A stretch of 64,000 bases of DNA from assembly GCA_907163345.1 (NCBI GenBank), contig CAJQUN010000040.1, positions 496,001 through 560,000 of the forward strand, given 5' to 3'. Positions within the stretch are counted from its first letter, which is position 1; each line of letters opens with the position of its first letter. Below the pieces are notes generated by a model. That model made no database searches. It was not told the DNA's origin and saw only the letters and a program-made list of their open reading frames with translations. Below are positions 22,539 to 32,727 of the stretch, in pieces. The translations under genes and the position numbers were made by a program. Origin of the DNA: Haberlea rhodopensis. Taxonomy: Eukaryota; Streptophyta; Magnoliopsida; Lamiales; Gesneriaceae.

Positions 22539-23412
22539 ATATATACACTATGTTTGTTGTTTTCGATGTTTTTGTGATTCATTGGTGTCCGTGCTTGTTT
22601 GCTCATTTCCAAAACTTACAGCCTGACAGCAAGTTATTGCAATGAATAAGATGACTCAGAGAAAAAGTAATTGGTTCACGAATCATAAAAATTAACTGGT
22701 GCACGAAAATTATAAAAAGTAACTGGTGCACCAAAATTTAAAAAAATAACTGGTGCATGAAAATATAACACTAATGCATGAAAATACAACACTGGTACAC
22801 GAACTTTGTGTTAGTTAACTGATGCACAAAATGTACAAAAAAACAACTGGTGCACGAAATTAAATGGACATCACTTACTTTGTATTGTTCGTGCATCACC
22901 CACTTGCGATTATGGTTCGTGCATCACATATTTTTTCTATGTTTCGTGCATCAGTTACTGATTTTATTTTTCGTGCATCAGTTATTGATTTTCAATTTTC
23001 GTGCTTCAGTTACTGATCGTGCATCACTTAATGATTTTCAATTTTCGTGCATCAATTACTTATATAAGTTCGTGCACCAGTTAGTTTAAGATTAATGCAC
23101 CAGTTACTTTGTATAAGTTTCGTGAACTAGTTACTTTTATATTTTTCGTGTACCAGTTAATTTTTCTCGGGTTCATCTTCTTCGTTGCAATATCTTTCGT
23201 GCACCAGTTACTATTAATAATTTTCGTGCACCAGTTTTTTTTATAATTTTCGTGCACCAATTAATTTTTCTCTGAGTCATCTTTTTCGTTGCAAGTTTCA
23301 TGCTGTAAATTCTGGAAATGAGCAAAGAAGCACGAACTCCAATGAATCATAACTAAAAAACCTCAAAAGTCAACAAACATTATATATATATATATAGATA
23401 TGTGTGTGTGTG
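22441..23412. mobile_element. foldback element built of ~24-bp repeats
   Basis: A large imperfect palindrome. The left side (about 22541-22860) and right side (about 22870-23385) are reverse complements. Both have an outer unique part (gtgattcattgg, tgctcatttcca, gatgactcagagaaaaa) and an inner array of about 24-bp units with core aactggtgcacgaaaatta on the left and its complement on the right. A (TA)n tract sits on each outer edge (22474-22530 and 23380-23396). No protein is encoded; short frames merely translate the repeat. Structure fits a foldback-type DNA transposon derivative. Confidence 0.8.
22474..22530. repeat. (TA)n microsatellite, 57 bp
   Basis: About 28 uninterrupted TA units between two TG-rich tracts, on the outer edge of the left arm of the foldback element. 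Confidence 0.95.
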
Positions 23413-24132
23413 TGTGGGACCCGACTCGAGACATATTACTTTATCCATTTTATCTGGTACCACGTTCTCTCTGAATATTATGTACGAGAGTTTTAAACCT
23501 TTTCGAAATAGCGGAAGCGTTTAGTCAATCATTCATTTTACTGTAGCGGAAGCGTTTTTTTTTTTACAAACTAGATAATAACAAAATACAACCCAGTACA
23601 ACTCCTCATAACGGTCCGACACTTAATAAAGAGAAAATACTAAAACAGTCTCGGTAAGCCAACCGTTCCATTTTTCCTAATTTCCCTCCGGTTCTGACTC
23701 CGGTACTCCTGTATCTTGAACTCACAATAAATAACAAGGAAAACAGAGGTTAAGTCTTTGGGAACTTGGTGAGGGAATAACATTAGCTTTAATATCTGTA
23801 GTTATCAAACAATGTAATGTATCAATATGATATGTCATGTAACAAAGATCTTGCAATCAAAGTAATTATCAATAATGGACAGTGACGATTTAGGATTTCA
23901 GAGTGCATATTGTGGGCTAAAGAGGTGGCTCCCAACGGACAGTTTGGTGTAGCACTTTTCCCCACATATTCAGATGAGATCTGTACATTCAGTTATTTAC
24001 GAGCCAATGTGAACCATTCTTCGGACCGTAAAATAGTGCGTGTTGTCCAGTGGATAAATATCCGTGGCTCCATTCATTCACTCATTCAGTCAAAGGATTC
24101 GTTCAATCAAAGGATCAATTAGTAATCGATAG

Positions 24133-24723
24133 TGATATGGTAGGGAAATTAGACCACATCGGGTAAATTGGTTGCCGAACAAGAAAACGTCTTGAAAATA
24201 CCCAAAGAAGATGATACTCTGCTCGTCCCACGTGGTCAAACAGTGACATAAGACCCGATCATAGCGGCTAGTCAAGCGGATTTCCCGGACATGTTTTAAA
24301 TAGAACATGCTATAAACAAAAAGGCAATTAATGGCACGAATGAATGAAGCACGATTAGTAGGAATAATGGCTAGATCATGGGATGTTGGAGGCGATGTTG
24401 GAGGCTAAAAAGGAGGAGAATTAAAGGGGAGATACAAGTCATTTAGGGAGGATGAAGTCAATATAAGGAGGTTTTTTCTTTGATACAAAGAGACCGAATG
24501 AGGGGCCAGTTCTTTTCTTCTCATTTTTCTATCACCTTTTCTTCATTTTTTCTTGTATAAAGATTGTAAATTACCAAGGTTTATAGTGAAGAATTTATAC
24601 TGGACTAGGTCCCGTGGTTTTTCCATCGTTTTGGGGGTTTTCCACGTAAAAATCTTGGTGTATTCCTTTTATTTTTTGTAAACACTTAATTCTACATAAC
24701 ATGTAAAATAGCGGATCACATCA
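24133..24723 (+). repeat. 5' LTR of the LARD
   Basis: 591 bp, TGAT...CATCA. Contains a duplicated gatgttggaggc stretch near 24380-24406 that is single in the 3' LTR. A likely promoter/leader region (cttgtataaagattg) lies near 24552. Confidence 0.9.
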
Positions 24724-26166
24724 TTGACGCCGTCTGTGGGAAAATCGAGCTAAGACGTTGAAGCAAAAAAAAGAATTTTTTGTCTAGATTCCGTCCATGG
24801 ACCGATCTCGCTTCGTCTATGGTCAGTTCGGGTTGCAAGTATTTACGAGCTGAGCGTGAGCAAACAGAGTTCTAAAGCATCGGGGGTGGCTTTTACTAAA
24901 GCAAGTTTGATCCCAATTCAGGGAGGCAGACCCAAAAGAATATTTGAAATCCATATACGAACTGGAATTCACATCGGGGACCGAAGAAGATTTTGAGAAA
25001 TCTTTTTCTAATCATACAAAAAGTCAGCAGAATCCCAAGAACTCTAATTCTAGCGTAGTATTTTACAAAGAATATGGAAATAAGTGAAGAAAATGAAACC
25101 AGCACAGCATTGTTTAGAAAATTTCGAGATTGAAGGGAAGACCTGAATCGAACAATTTGCCATATTTCATCCAAAGCTTGAAGACTTTAAGTTTTGATGT
25201 TGTCTCAGTAAAAACTGTAAAGGTGTAGACATCAAAATGAGAATGCTGGAAAATATGGAGTCATAGACATTCTGAGCAAATCTTGGCTTAAGTACCTCCA
25301 ACCATGATCGAAGCACGTTCACTTTGAGTAACAATCGGTTACCTTTTTATTGTTATTTCCTCTATGTTTTACATGCAGAAAAATATCACACTCGCAATCA
25401 CATTATCATGTTTGTTTGATGGTTTTTGAAGTCACTAGGTATGCTTTGTGTGAGGAGGAAAAAAAAATCGCTCAAACCCAATAGACGGTGACGATGCGAC
25501 AACTTCGAAAGAAGGAATCTTTACTTCTTTCTCGGAAGTTCATACATCCTTGGACATCGGTTAATTGCAATTACTTGGTCTTCTCATATTTCCATATAAC
25601 ATGACCCTGACTTTGCGATTTCTCTCACATTCGTGATTGGGTCTTGCTATTATTAACTTGAGGGTAGAGAAAATGTGATGCTTTTGGAGCCTTGTGGTAC
25701 ATATTAAGGGATACTGACAGCGAGGATGCGTCAATATATCCTTTTCAAAACAACTACGTGAATTACATCTAAGTCAAAGAAATTCTCCAATGTATAAGGA
25801 GCTCTTCACACTTAAAAGTCAAGGGAGATCTGAGAGTTCTTGTACACCAATGGTGGAGAATTTCCATAATTATATGGATACACCAATGTTTGCCTTTCCT
25901 CCCAAGATGTGCCCACTCATTATGCTGACACTTCGGAGGAATTTGGATTTCTTTTGGTGATCTCTAATACTATCCGAAAGCAGAATATTCATTCTATCAT
26001 GTTCTCGGGATGTCCAATCAACCATCCCTACACGTGGAAGATAAAGATAATACTTGGCACCGAGCTCAAGATGTGTTGACCATATGTGTCTCGTTTATGC
26101 TCAACCCATGTCTTTGAGCACATAGAGCTCAAAACATCGGATCTTCAGCTTCTAACTCATCGTTGT

Positions 26167-26371
26167 CGAGCTCGGGCATGCAATCTAGCAGTAAGGCCCT
26201 ATTACATCGAGCTCGGGCGTGCAATCTAGCAGTAAGGCCCTATTACATCGAGCTCCGGCGTGCAATCTAGCAGTAAGACCCTATTACATCGAGCTCCGGC
26301 GTGCAATCTGGCAGTAAGGCCCTATTACATCGAGCCCGGGCATGAAATCTAGAAGTAAGGCCATATTATTG
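26167..26371. repeat. tandem array A in the LARD: 41-bp unit, 5 copies
   Basis: Unit starts CGAGCTCGGGCGTGCAATCT and ends with a CTATTACAT block; five head-to-tail copies, the last more diverged. The GAGCTCGGG wording links it to arrays B and C. Confidence 0.9.
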
Positions 26372-26429
26372 ATGCTCTGGATGTTCGAGTAGGTTTAATT
26401 ATTGGTGCTCGGAATGTTCGAGTACGTTC

Positions 26430-27070
26430 TATTGAGCTCGGGGTAGCGAGTCTGTTCGGTTTACTCGTGGGATCGGGATGTTTGGTTCACGTTTAAACAT
26501 AAAATTACCATCGTTTACTCGTGGGATCGGGATGTTTGGTCCACATTTAAACATAAAATTATTAAAGTGGTTATTGCTCATGGTAGCGAACCTGTTCGAT
26601 TTATTCGTGGGATCGGGATGTTTGGTCCACGTTTAAAATAATCATCGGTTTACTCGTGGGATCGGGATGATTGATCCACATTTAAACCTAAATTTATCAA
26701 TGTTATTGAGCTCGGGGTAGCGAGTCTGTTCGGTTTACTCGTGGGATCGGGATGATTGGTCCACATTTAAACCTAAAATTATCAATGTTATTGAGCTCGG
26801 GGTAGCGAGCCTGTTCTGTTTACTCGTGGGATCGAGATGATTTGTCCACCTTTAAACATAAAATTATCAATGCTATTGAGCTTGGGATAGCGAGCCTGTT
26901 CGATTTACTCGTGGGATCGGGATGTTTGGTCCACGTTTAAACTTAAAATTATCAATGTTATTGTGCTCGGGGGTAGCGAGCATATTCGGTTTACTCGTGG
27001 GATCGGGATGCTTGGTTCACTCTTAAACCTAAAATTGCCTAAGTGGTTATGCTCGGGGTAGCGAGTTTGT
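26430..27070. repeat. tandem array B in the LARD: ~85-bp unit, about 7 copies
   Basis: Each unit contains GAGCTCGGGGTAGCGAG, TTTACTCGTGGGATCGGGAT and TGGTCCAC followed by an A-rich block, with length variation between copies. No coding frame is preserved across units. Confidence 0.85.
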
Positions 27071-27084
27071 TCGGAATATTTTTC

Positions 27085-27420
27085 GAGCCCGATCATATTT
27101 ATCTGCTCGGGATCTTCGAGTATGTTCTATTGGTGCTCGAGATATTTGAAAATGTTTATTTATCTGCTCGGAATATTTTTCCCTCGAGCCTGATCATATC
27201 TATCTTCTCGGGATGTTTTCCATAGAGCTCGGTCATATTTTATCTGCTCGGGATGTTTTCCCTCGAGCCTGGTCATATTTTATCTGCTCGGGATGTTTTC
27301 CCTCAAGCCCGATCATATATATCTGCTCGGGATGTTTTCTCTCGAGCTCGGTTATCTTTATTATTTCGGGATATTTCTTATTTCAGCCGAGCTTTATTTG
27401 CTCGTGATAATTATTAGCTC
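27085..27420. repeat. tandem array C in the LARD: ~40-bp unit
   Basis: Repeats of CTCGGGATGTTTTCCCTCGA followed by a GGTCATATTTATCTG block, four to six recognisable copies, decaying toward 27950 into scattered GCTCGG motifs. Frames translate as repetitive serine/phenylalanine-rich peptides and are not credible genes. Confidence 0.8.
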
Positions 27421-28052
27421 TGAAGATTGGTTGAGTTTTATTTGCTCGGATTGATGCATATTATTGACACTTCATTATTTTGGTAAATAGAGGTTTTGGA
27501 TGAGTATTATTTGCTCGGATGCTTCTGGAATTCACACGAGCTCTACTCGCTCTGGATATTTATTATTACAGACTAGCTTGGGATATTTTTTATGTTCGGT
27601 GCTCGGGAGGGATTCTTTATTTGTGTTTCAGAAGTTCTTGATGGTTATTCAATGGGGTATTCGATGAGCTCGAATGTATTGTTTTTTGTACCCAGGACTT
27701 GTTTTATTTGCTCTGAATATTTCTTATACTGGAGTTCGGACTTATTTTATTTGCTCGGGATGCTTATCTGTTATCTCTGGAGCTCGGTTATATTGTACGA
27801 GTTTTATGTGCTCAGTCTTCGGTTGCTCAAGATATTTCTTGTTTCAACCCGAGATTTATTTGCCCGTGATAACTATTATATCTCAAAAATTTGTTGAGCT
27901 TTATTTGCTCGGGGTGTTTTTTATTGGATAGATTCAACCCTCAAAAATCACAAGTTCCGAAAAATACATCAAAACGGCAACTGTGATTTTACCCGATGTA
28001 TATAAACCAAGATCTCAACTTCGCTCATCTTGCTTTACTTCAGGGGGTGATG

Positions 28053-28635
28053 TGATGTGGTAGGAAAATTAAACCACATCGGGTAAAATGGTTGCCGAAC
28101 AGGAAAACGTCCGAACAGGAAAATACCCGAATAAGATGATACTCTGCTCGTCCCACGTGGTCAAACAGTGACGTAAGACCCGGTCATAGTGGCTAGTCAA
28201 GCGGATTTCCGGACATGTTTTAAATAGAACATGCTATAAACAAAAAGGCAATTAATGGCACAAATGAATGAGGCACGATTAGTGGGAATAATGGCTAGAT
28301 CATGGGATGTTGGAGGCTAAAAAGGAGAAGAATTAAAGGGGAGATACACGTCATTTAGGGAGGATGAAGTCAATATAAGGAGGTTTTTTTCTTTGATACA
28401 AAGGGACCGAAGGAGGGGCCAGTTCTTTTCTTCTCATTTTTCTATCCCATTTTCTTCATTTTTTTCTTGTATAAAGATTGTAAATTATCAAGGTTTATAG
28501 TGAAGAATTTATACTGGACTAGGTCCCGTGGTTTTCCCTCGTTTTGGGGGTTTTCCATGTAAAATCTTGGTGTATTCCTTTTATTTTTCGTAAACATTTA
28601 ATTCTACCAAACACGTAAAATAACGGATCACATCA
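28053..28635 (+). repeat. 3' LTR of the LARD
   Basis: 583 bp, directly repeated relative to 24133-24723 with scattered substitutions and indels. Preceded by the polypurine tract CAGGGGG and followed by the gatag target duplication. Confidence 0.9.
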
Positions 28636-30340
28636 GATAGCATTCAAGATAATTAAACATGCAGATCAAGATAACCAATGGAACGAGATAATGTACAATA
28701 TGATGACAATATATAAAAGGTGAGATAAGGAATAACAAGTTACTGTAAATTTCAGGCCAAATGCCAAAAGGGCTATATAACAAGAATTCAGTAGTACACA
28801 TCACCTTATTACTTGACTTGATTGGCTCGATTTTGAACTCAAATGCCAATAACATTCCTATGAACATAATATAAGGTAATTTATAATGATTATCAACCTA
28901 AAGGTATGGTTTAACATTTTTAAGAATCATTTTTGTACGAAACTTGTCCGGGTAATTTTAATCAAACATTTGAAAATTCATTAAAAATCATGTTTAAGTC
29001 GAAACTTCATGAATCTTTCCATAAATGCCTTAAATCAGTTCAGCAACGTTCGGAGCTCGAAATTTCATGAAACTCACCGGCGCGTTAGTTACACTCACCG
29101 CCTTGACGGCGCGTGGACGTGTTCTGGACGCCCGAGATTTTTACAGTAGGTTCGCCTCTTTCTGATCTACAACTTTCGTTTAGAAACCATTTTGAAATTC
29201 CCAACCGATTGTGCCCAGATTTTGATTTTCTAAAATGCTCAACCATGGTAATTCTCTCGCCGGAAAATAGTATTTCCGAGATGACGTTTACGACAAATGG
29301 CCGGCACAGATTTAAAGTAGAACATATTTGGACACTCTTTGTTTATAAAACATTTTCTAAATCTATTTTATATGGCATGAAATCGAAGCTTGAATCTGCT
29401 ACCTTGAAATGGGTTTCTGAGATTCTGGCAGCACATTGTTCTTCGTGTTCTTGAATTTTCTTGACAAATTTGGATGTTGATTTGCTACACCTTCCATGCT
29501 AAATGTTTTCTGGGTATATAATGAGTGTTGTGTGAAATTTTTAGATTTTTGGGAGAAGATTTGGTATCTCTCCTATAATTTTGCCTATTTTCTACATTTC
29601 TCCTAACCCCAAACTTTTCCCCTAATTGCTAACATCTCTACCTCAACTTTTGTGGGTGCAATCTGATGAAATATAGGGGTATTTATAAGCAAGATTGAAG
29701 AGCACAAGCCACATTTTGAGTGACACTTGTCTTGGCCAAGAGGTGGCATGTGCTAATTTTAAATATGAATATTTTAATCCTTTAAATACTATTTTTATTA
29801 ATTAATATATTTTGTTTTATTATAATATTTAAGTTGTTTTACAATGAATTTATTTATCTTTGTTCCATTTTGTAAATATATTAGAGTAGAAAATAAAATT
29901 ATAAATCACTTCATTAATAATTTCTTGATTATTCTTTTGGTACTTAATTGTTTAAGCTATTTATTTTACTTGTACCTATTTTAATATATTTATGTCTAAA
30001 GTATATTAATACAAGTTATATCTATACATTTTGTTTGTGAGTAAAGTTTTTAACGATAATGTTTTAACGAAAATCAAATATTCATACTCCTCTAATTCTG
30101 TATGTAATTTTAATATTAAAAGTAATATATAGATTTACTTTGTAAATAATTTTAGTTATTGGTAGGTTTTACAAATATACATTTCATTATATAGTTATAT
30201 TATTTATTTATTTTTTATTTTCTAGTTTGAAGTATAGATTTTTGTATTATGCATATATTAAGAAGATCTTTTAGTAGCAATTAAAATATCTTTAAATAAT
30301 TTTTGTCTAATTTTGTAATTGAGATTTTAGGGGTGTTACA

Positions 30341-30655
30341 ATATATATATATATGCGCACACACACATACCAGATTTGAAGAAAAAAAATCTGGAACGAA
30401 GTGATGGAAGGAAAATTGAAGACATGAATAGAAAAACCAACTGTAAGAAGTCGTAACTGGCGAGAGAGATTTACAAGGAGATTTGAATCGCAGTGTTGAA
30501 AGAAATAGCTCGAACGAAGTGCTGAAATGAAGAGATTGAAAATTTATGATATTGCCGTCTTTTCTTATTAAGAGCATTTTTGTCATTTCAACCTAACATG
30601 GACTTAAATGATTGTAAGTTTTTTTTCCCGGGCTAGGATGAATAAAGTTTCAATG
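30341..30655. repeat. possible outer arm of the foldback element (right)
   Basis: Begins with TA- and CA-rich simple sequence and ends gaataaagtttcaatg, mirroring 22245-22440 in inverted orientation. It lies directly beyond the solo LTR, as expected if the solo LTR inserted within the foldback. The similarity is weak in the middle. Confidence 0.35.
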
Positions 30656-31189
30656 TGATGTACCGGCCTGAATTTTACCCTTATTTTAATTTGTTAAATA
30701 ATAGTAGCTTAGGCGGCTAGGCATCACACTCATGAACTTACAGGCCAAGTGACCCATATATATGGGTCATGTTAGACACAGTCTATGATGGTCTGAGCCG
30801 AACTACCACAGGTTGCCCGTTTTGCCACCGTTACTTCTAGATATATTCAAAGAACATTCTCACGAGTTTCAGTCGTCGAAGACTTCAAGCTGCTCTCTTT
30901 GACCAACATACGGAGCATATGACGATTAAAAATTAATAATAATTCCAATACTTTTTGACAAAATAATAATAATTCCAATAATATATATTTTATTTATATA
31001 TATATATTGAACATACAAGTATGAATTATTATGATAATATTTTTATGATGCTTGCAATTATTAAAGTGTGTAATAAAATTATCAGCGAATCTTGTTTTTC
31101 ACACACATATACAACTAGAAAAATCAACAAAAAAAAAAAATAAACTTAGCTTCTTTTGTCAGTAATTTATTAGCATACACTGGAATTTG
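30656..31189. other. 3' flank of the DUF1645 gene
   Basis: No gene seen. A GC-richer block at 30690-30910 is unassigned; short TA runs occur near 30990. The end of the region is the likely 3' UTR of the minus-strand gene. Confidence 0.45.
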
Positions 31190-32032
31190 TTAATAAGGAT
31201 GCACATTTTTGGTAAATCCAACGTTAGCATTTGTGAAAAAGCCAATTAACTCCGGCCGGTAAGGCAAATACGATCGCCGTCTGTCCTCGTGCTTGGCCTT
31301 GTTCTTCAAGTACACCGCATGGGCGGACAACGGTGCCGTTTTACTCTTCCTCACCTTTCTCGGTTCCGCCTTAGGAGGAGGAGACCGGAGCGGCGTGTGG
31401 CTCTTGTTCAATAAGACGAATGTATCTTTCCCATCACTATTGCTCCTTCCGACTAAATCCTTAACCCGCCAGAACTTTGAAAACCCGGTTGAGTTACTCT
31501 TCTTGCAGGCCACCGACGACGACTCGACGGGCTTCCCCGACCATTCGCAGCAGGGTCCGGTGATTTCATCACTTCCCGGTGTAAATGATGTCACGAGATG
31601 TCCTTCATTTATTTGGTTTGTTTCCACGAAGACTTTATTCACGGGGAGATTCATCGGAAAGTTCCCTTGCAAAGGTTTTAAGTCTTCGCCGGAAAAGAAT
31701 AATTCTCGGTTGAATAAGGGGAAAACCGGCTTAATCTGATGGTTGATCATGCCATCCTCCGCTTCTATTGATGATGAATTTGCTCCTTCAAACATGAAAG
31801 AAAACTCTTCTTCTTCTTCTTCTTCTGCGTCTTCTTCTTCCTCATCGTCGTTAGTATCATCTTCTTCAGAATAGTTATCGTGATCTTCATGAATATTTAC
31901 AGTATCATGATCTTCTTCTTCTTGATATGAATCATCTCTGAGCTTCATGTGTGTTATAAGATCTTGGATTATTTTTGTTTCTGAATATGAATCATGATCT
32001 GTGTGTTGCTTCCGCTCGCCCGTTGCCTGCAT
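31190..32032 (-). CDS. DUF1645 family protein, single exon
   Basis: A 280-aa plant-specific protein of the DUF1645 family; members have been linked to stress tolerance and organ growth, but no biochemical activity is established. Seen here: an N-terminal region rich in H and D, a long Asp/Glu run (residues about 57-76), then the family blocks EFSFMFEG (76-83), PVFPLFNREL (102-111), FSKFWRVKDLV (184-194) followed by GKDTFVLLNK, a basic segment KVRKSKTAPLSAH, and the C-terminal RRRSYLPYRPELIGFF (251-266). The basic segment could be a nuclear localisation signal. The start is the first in-frame Met, preceded by a T-rich (minus-strand A-rich) leader. A TATA box lies about 110 bp upstream. Confidence 0.87.
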   Translation of the reverse strand: MQATGERKQHTDHDSYSETKIIQDLITHMKLRDDSYQEEEDHDTVNIHEDHDNYSEEDDTNDDEEEEDAEEEEEEEFSFMFEGANSSSIEAEDGMINHQIKPVFPLFNRELFFSGEDLKPLQGNFPMNLPVNKVFVETNQINEGHLVTSFTPGSDEITGPCCEWSGKPVESSSVACKKSNSTGFSKFWRVKDLVGRSNSDGKDTFVLLNKSHTPLRSPPPKAEPRKVRKSKTAPLSAHAVYLKNKAKHEDRRRSYLPYRPELIGFFTNANVGFTKNVHPY

Positions 32033-32142
32033 ATTTGGAATTTGGAACTTTTTTTTTTTTTTAAATCTGTTGGATTTTTGGATTTGATGTGTAGGAGGTG
32101 AAAACAGAGAAATTTGTAGATGAAAAGATTAGATAGAGTGTC

Positions 32143-32151
32143 ATTATATAG
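32143..32151 (-). promoter_or_regulatory. TATA box for the DUF1645 gene
   Basis: Minus-strand CTATATAAT about 110 bp before the start codon. The edge of an inverted-repeat element is only 65 bp further upstream. Confidence 0.6.
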
Positions 32152-32215
32152 TTGCCGTTTGTTTATGTTAACGAATTGACCTAGAAAAAGAACCTTCTAA
32201 TTATATTAATTAATT

Positions 32216-32727
32216 GGGAAAATTATCAAAAACATCATATAATTTGATGTAAATTTCACTTTGCAACCATTGTTTGAACAATTACAGTTTACATCATCGA
32301 CTTTCATTATTTGTAACAATTTGTATCCTCTTGACTCGATTTTGTGTTTTCATCAAAAAATTATCGTCGCATTTCATCATAGGCTTACATATTCAAACAT
32401 AGAGTCACTTAAACTAGCAATTGTAATTTTTAAAAAATCAAAATAAATATTTAGGGTGTCAATTTCATTTTTCGTAATCGTTAACTATAAAATTTCGATA
32501 CTAAAAATATTATTTTTGTTTTTAAAACATTTGGAATAACTAGCTTAAATGAATTTGAGTATGTAAGACGATGATCAGCGATAAATCTTCAATAAAAATA
32601 CAATCGAGTTAAGAGGATGTAAAGTGTTACAATTCATCAAAGTTGAGGATGTAAACTGTAAATTTTCAAACAATGGTTGCAAAGTGAAATTTGGGCCAAA
32701 CTATATGATGTTTTGTGTAATTTTCCC
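32216..32727. mobile_element. long-arm inverted-repeat (MULE-type) MITE, 512 bp
   Basis: Ends GGGAAAATTA / TAATTTTCCC. Two arms of roughly 200 bp (about 32216-32430 and 32513-32727) are reverse complements with scattered mismatches, sharing for example tttcactttgcaaccattg and the cagtttacatc block; the loop is about 80 bp. AT-rich flanks (aattaatt / taattaat) could be an 8-9 bp target duplication. Long arms suggest a Mutator-like foldback. No transposase. Confidence 0.8.

Larger units (their letters stand above)
24133..28635 (+). mobile_element. large non-coding LTR element (LARD), 4.5 kb
   Basis: LTRs at 24133-24723 (591 bp) and 28053-28635 (583 bp) begin TGAT and end CATCA. A perfect 5-bp target duplication gatag flanks them (24128-24132, 28636-28640). 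Directly after the 5' LTR comes ttGACGCCGTCTGTGGGA, resembling the GGCGCCGTCTGTGGG primer-site motif of plant Gypsy-type elements; CTTCAGGGGG just before the 3' LTR is the polypurine tract. The 3.3-kb interior has no gag or pol and is largely three tandem arrays. LTRs differ by scattered substitutions and small indels, so the insertion is of moderate age. It must have moved with enzymes from another element. Confidence 0.9.
23413..30340 (-). mobile_element. long solo LTR (about 2.4 kb), interrupted by a LARD
   Basis: Removing the nested element 24133-28635 and one TSD copy leaves about 2.4 kb. Read on the minus strand it begins TGTAACACCCCTAAAATC at 30340 and ends GAGTCGGGTCCCACA at 23413. 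TG/CA ends and the TGTAACACCC opening are typical of long plant Gypsy LTRs. No gag, pol or partner LTR is in the window, hence 'solo'. A clean target duplication is not visible because the insertion lies in TG/TA microsatellite DNA. Short open frames inside have no recognisable domain. Confidence 0.6.

Noticed and set aside
22357..22645. Open frames with long Ile/Tyr or Tyr/Ile runs
   Set aside because: They are translations of the (TA)n tract and have no domain content; the same applies to frames at 34541-34820.
22850..23089. A 79-aa frame with repeated 'FVHQLL' units
   Set aside because: It is a translation of the foldback's ~24-bp repeats and would exist in any such array of suitable period.
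26160..26380. CRISPR-like appearance of regularly spaced repeats
   Set aside because: Units are directly contiguous with no unique spacers, within a plant LTR element; an ordinary tandem array.
27213..27931. Open frames with repeated 'ICSGCFPSS'-like units
   Set aside because: They lie in tandem array C of the LARD, with the repeat period near a multiple of three; no start context, no conserved domain.
29113..29454. A 113-aa plus-strand frame in the solo LTR
   Set aside because: LTR context, antisense to the element, no recognisable domain; long LTRs often contain such chance frames.
31293..31739. A 148-aa plus-strand frame opposite the DUF1645 gene
   Set aside because: Antisense shadow of a recognisable coding sequence.
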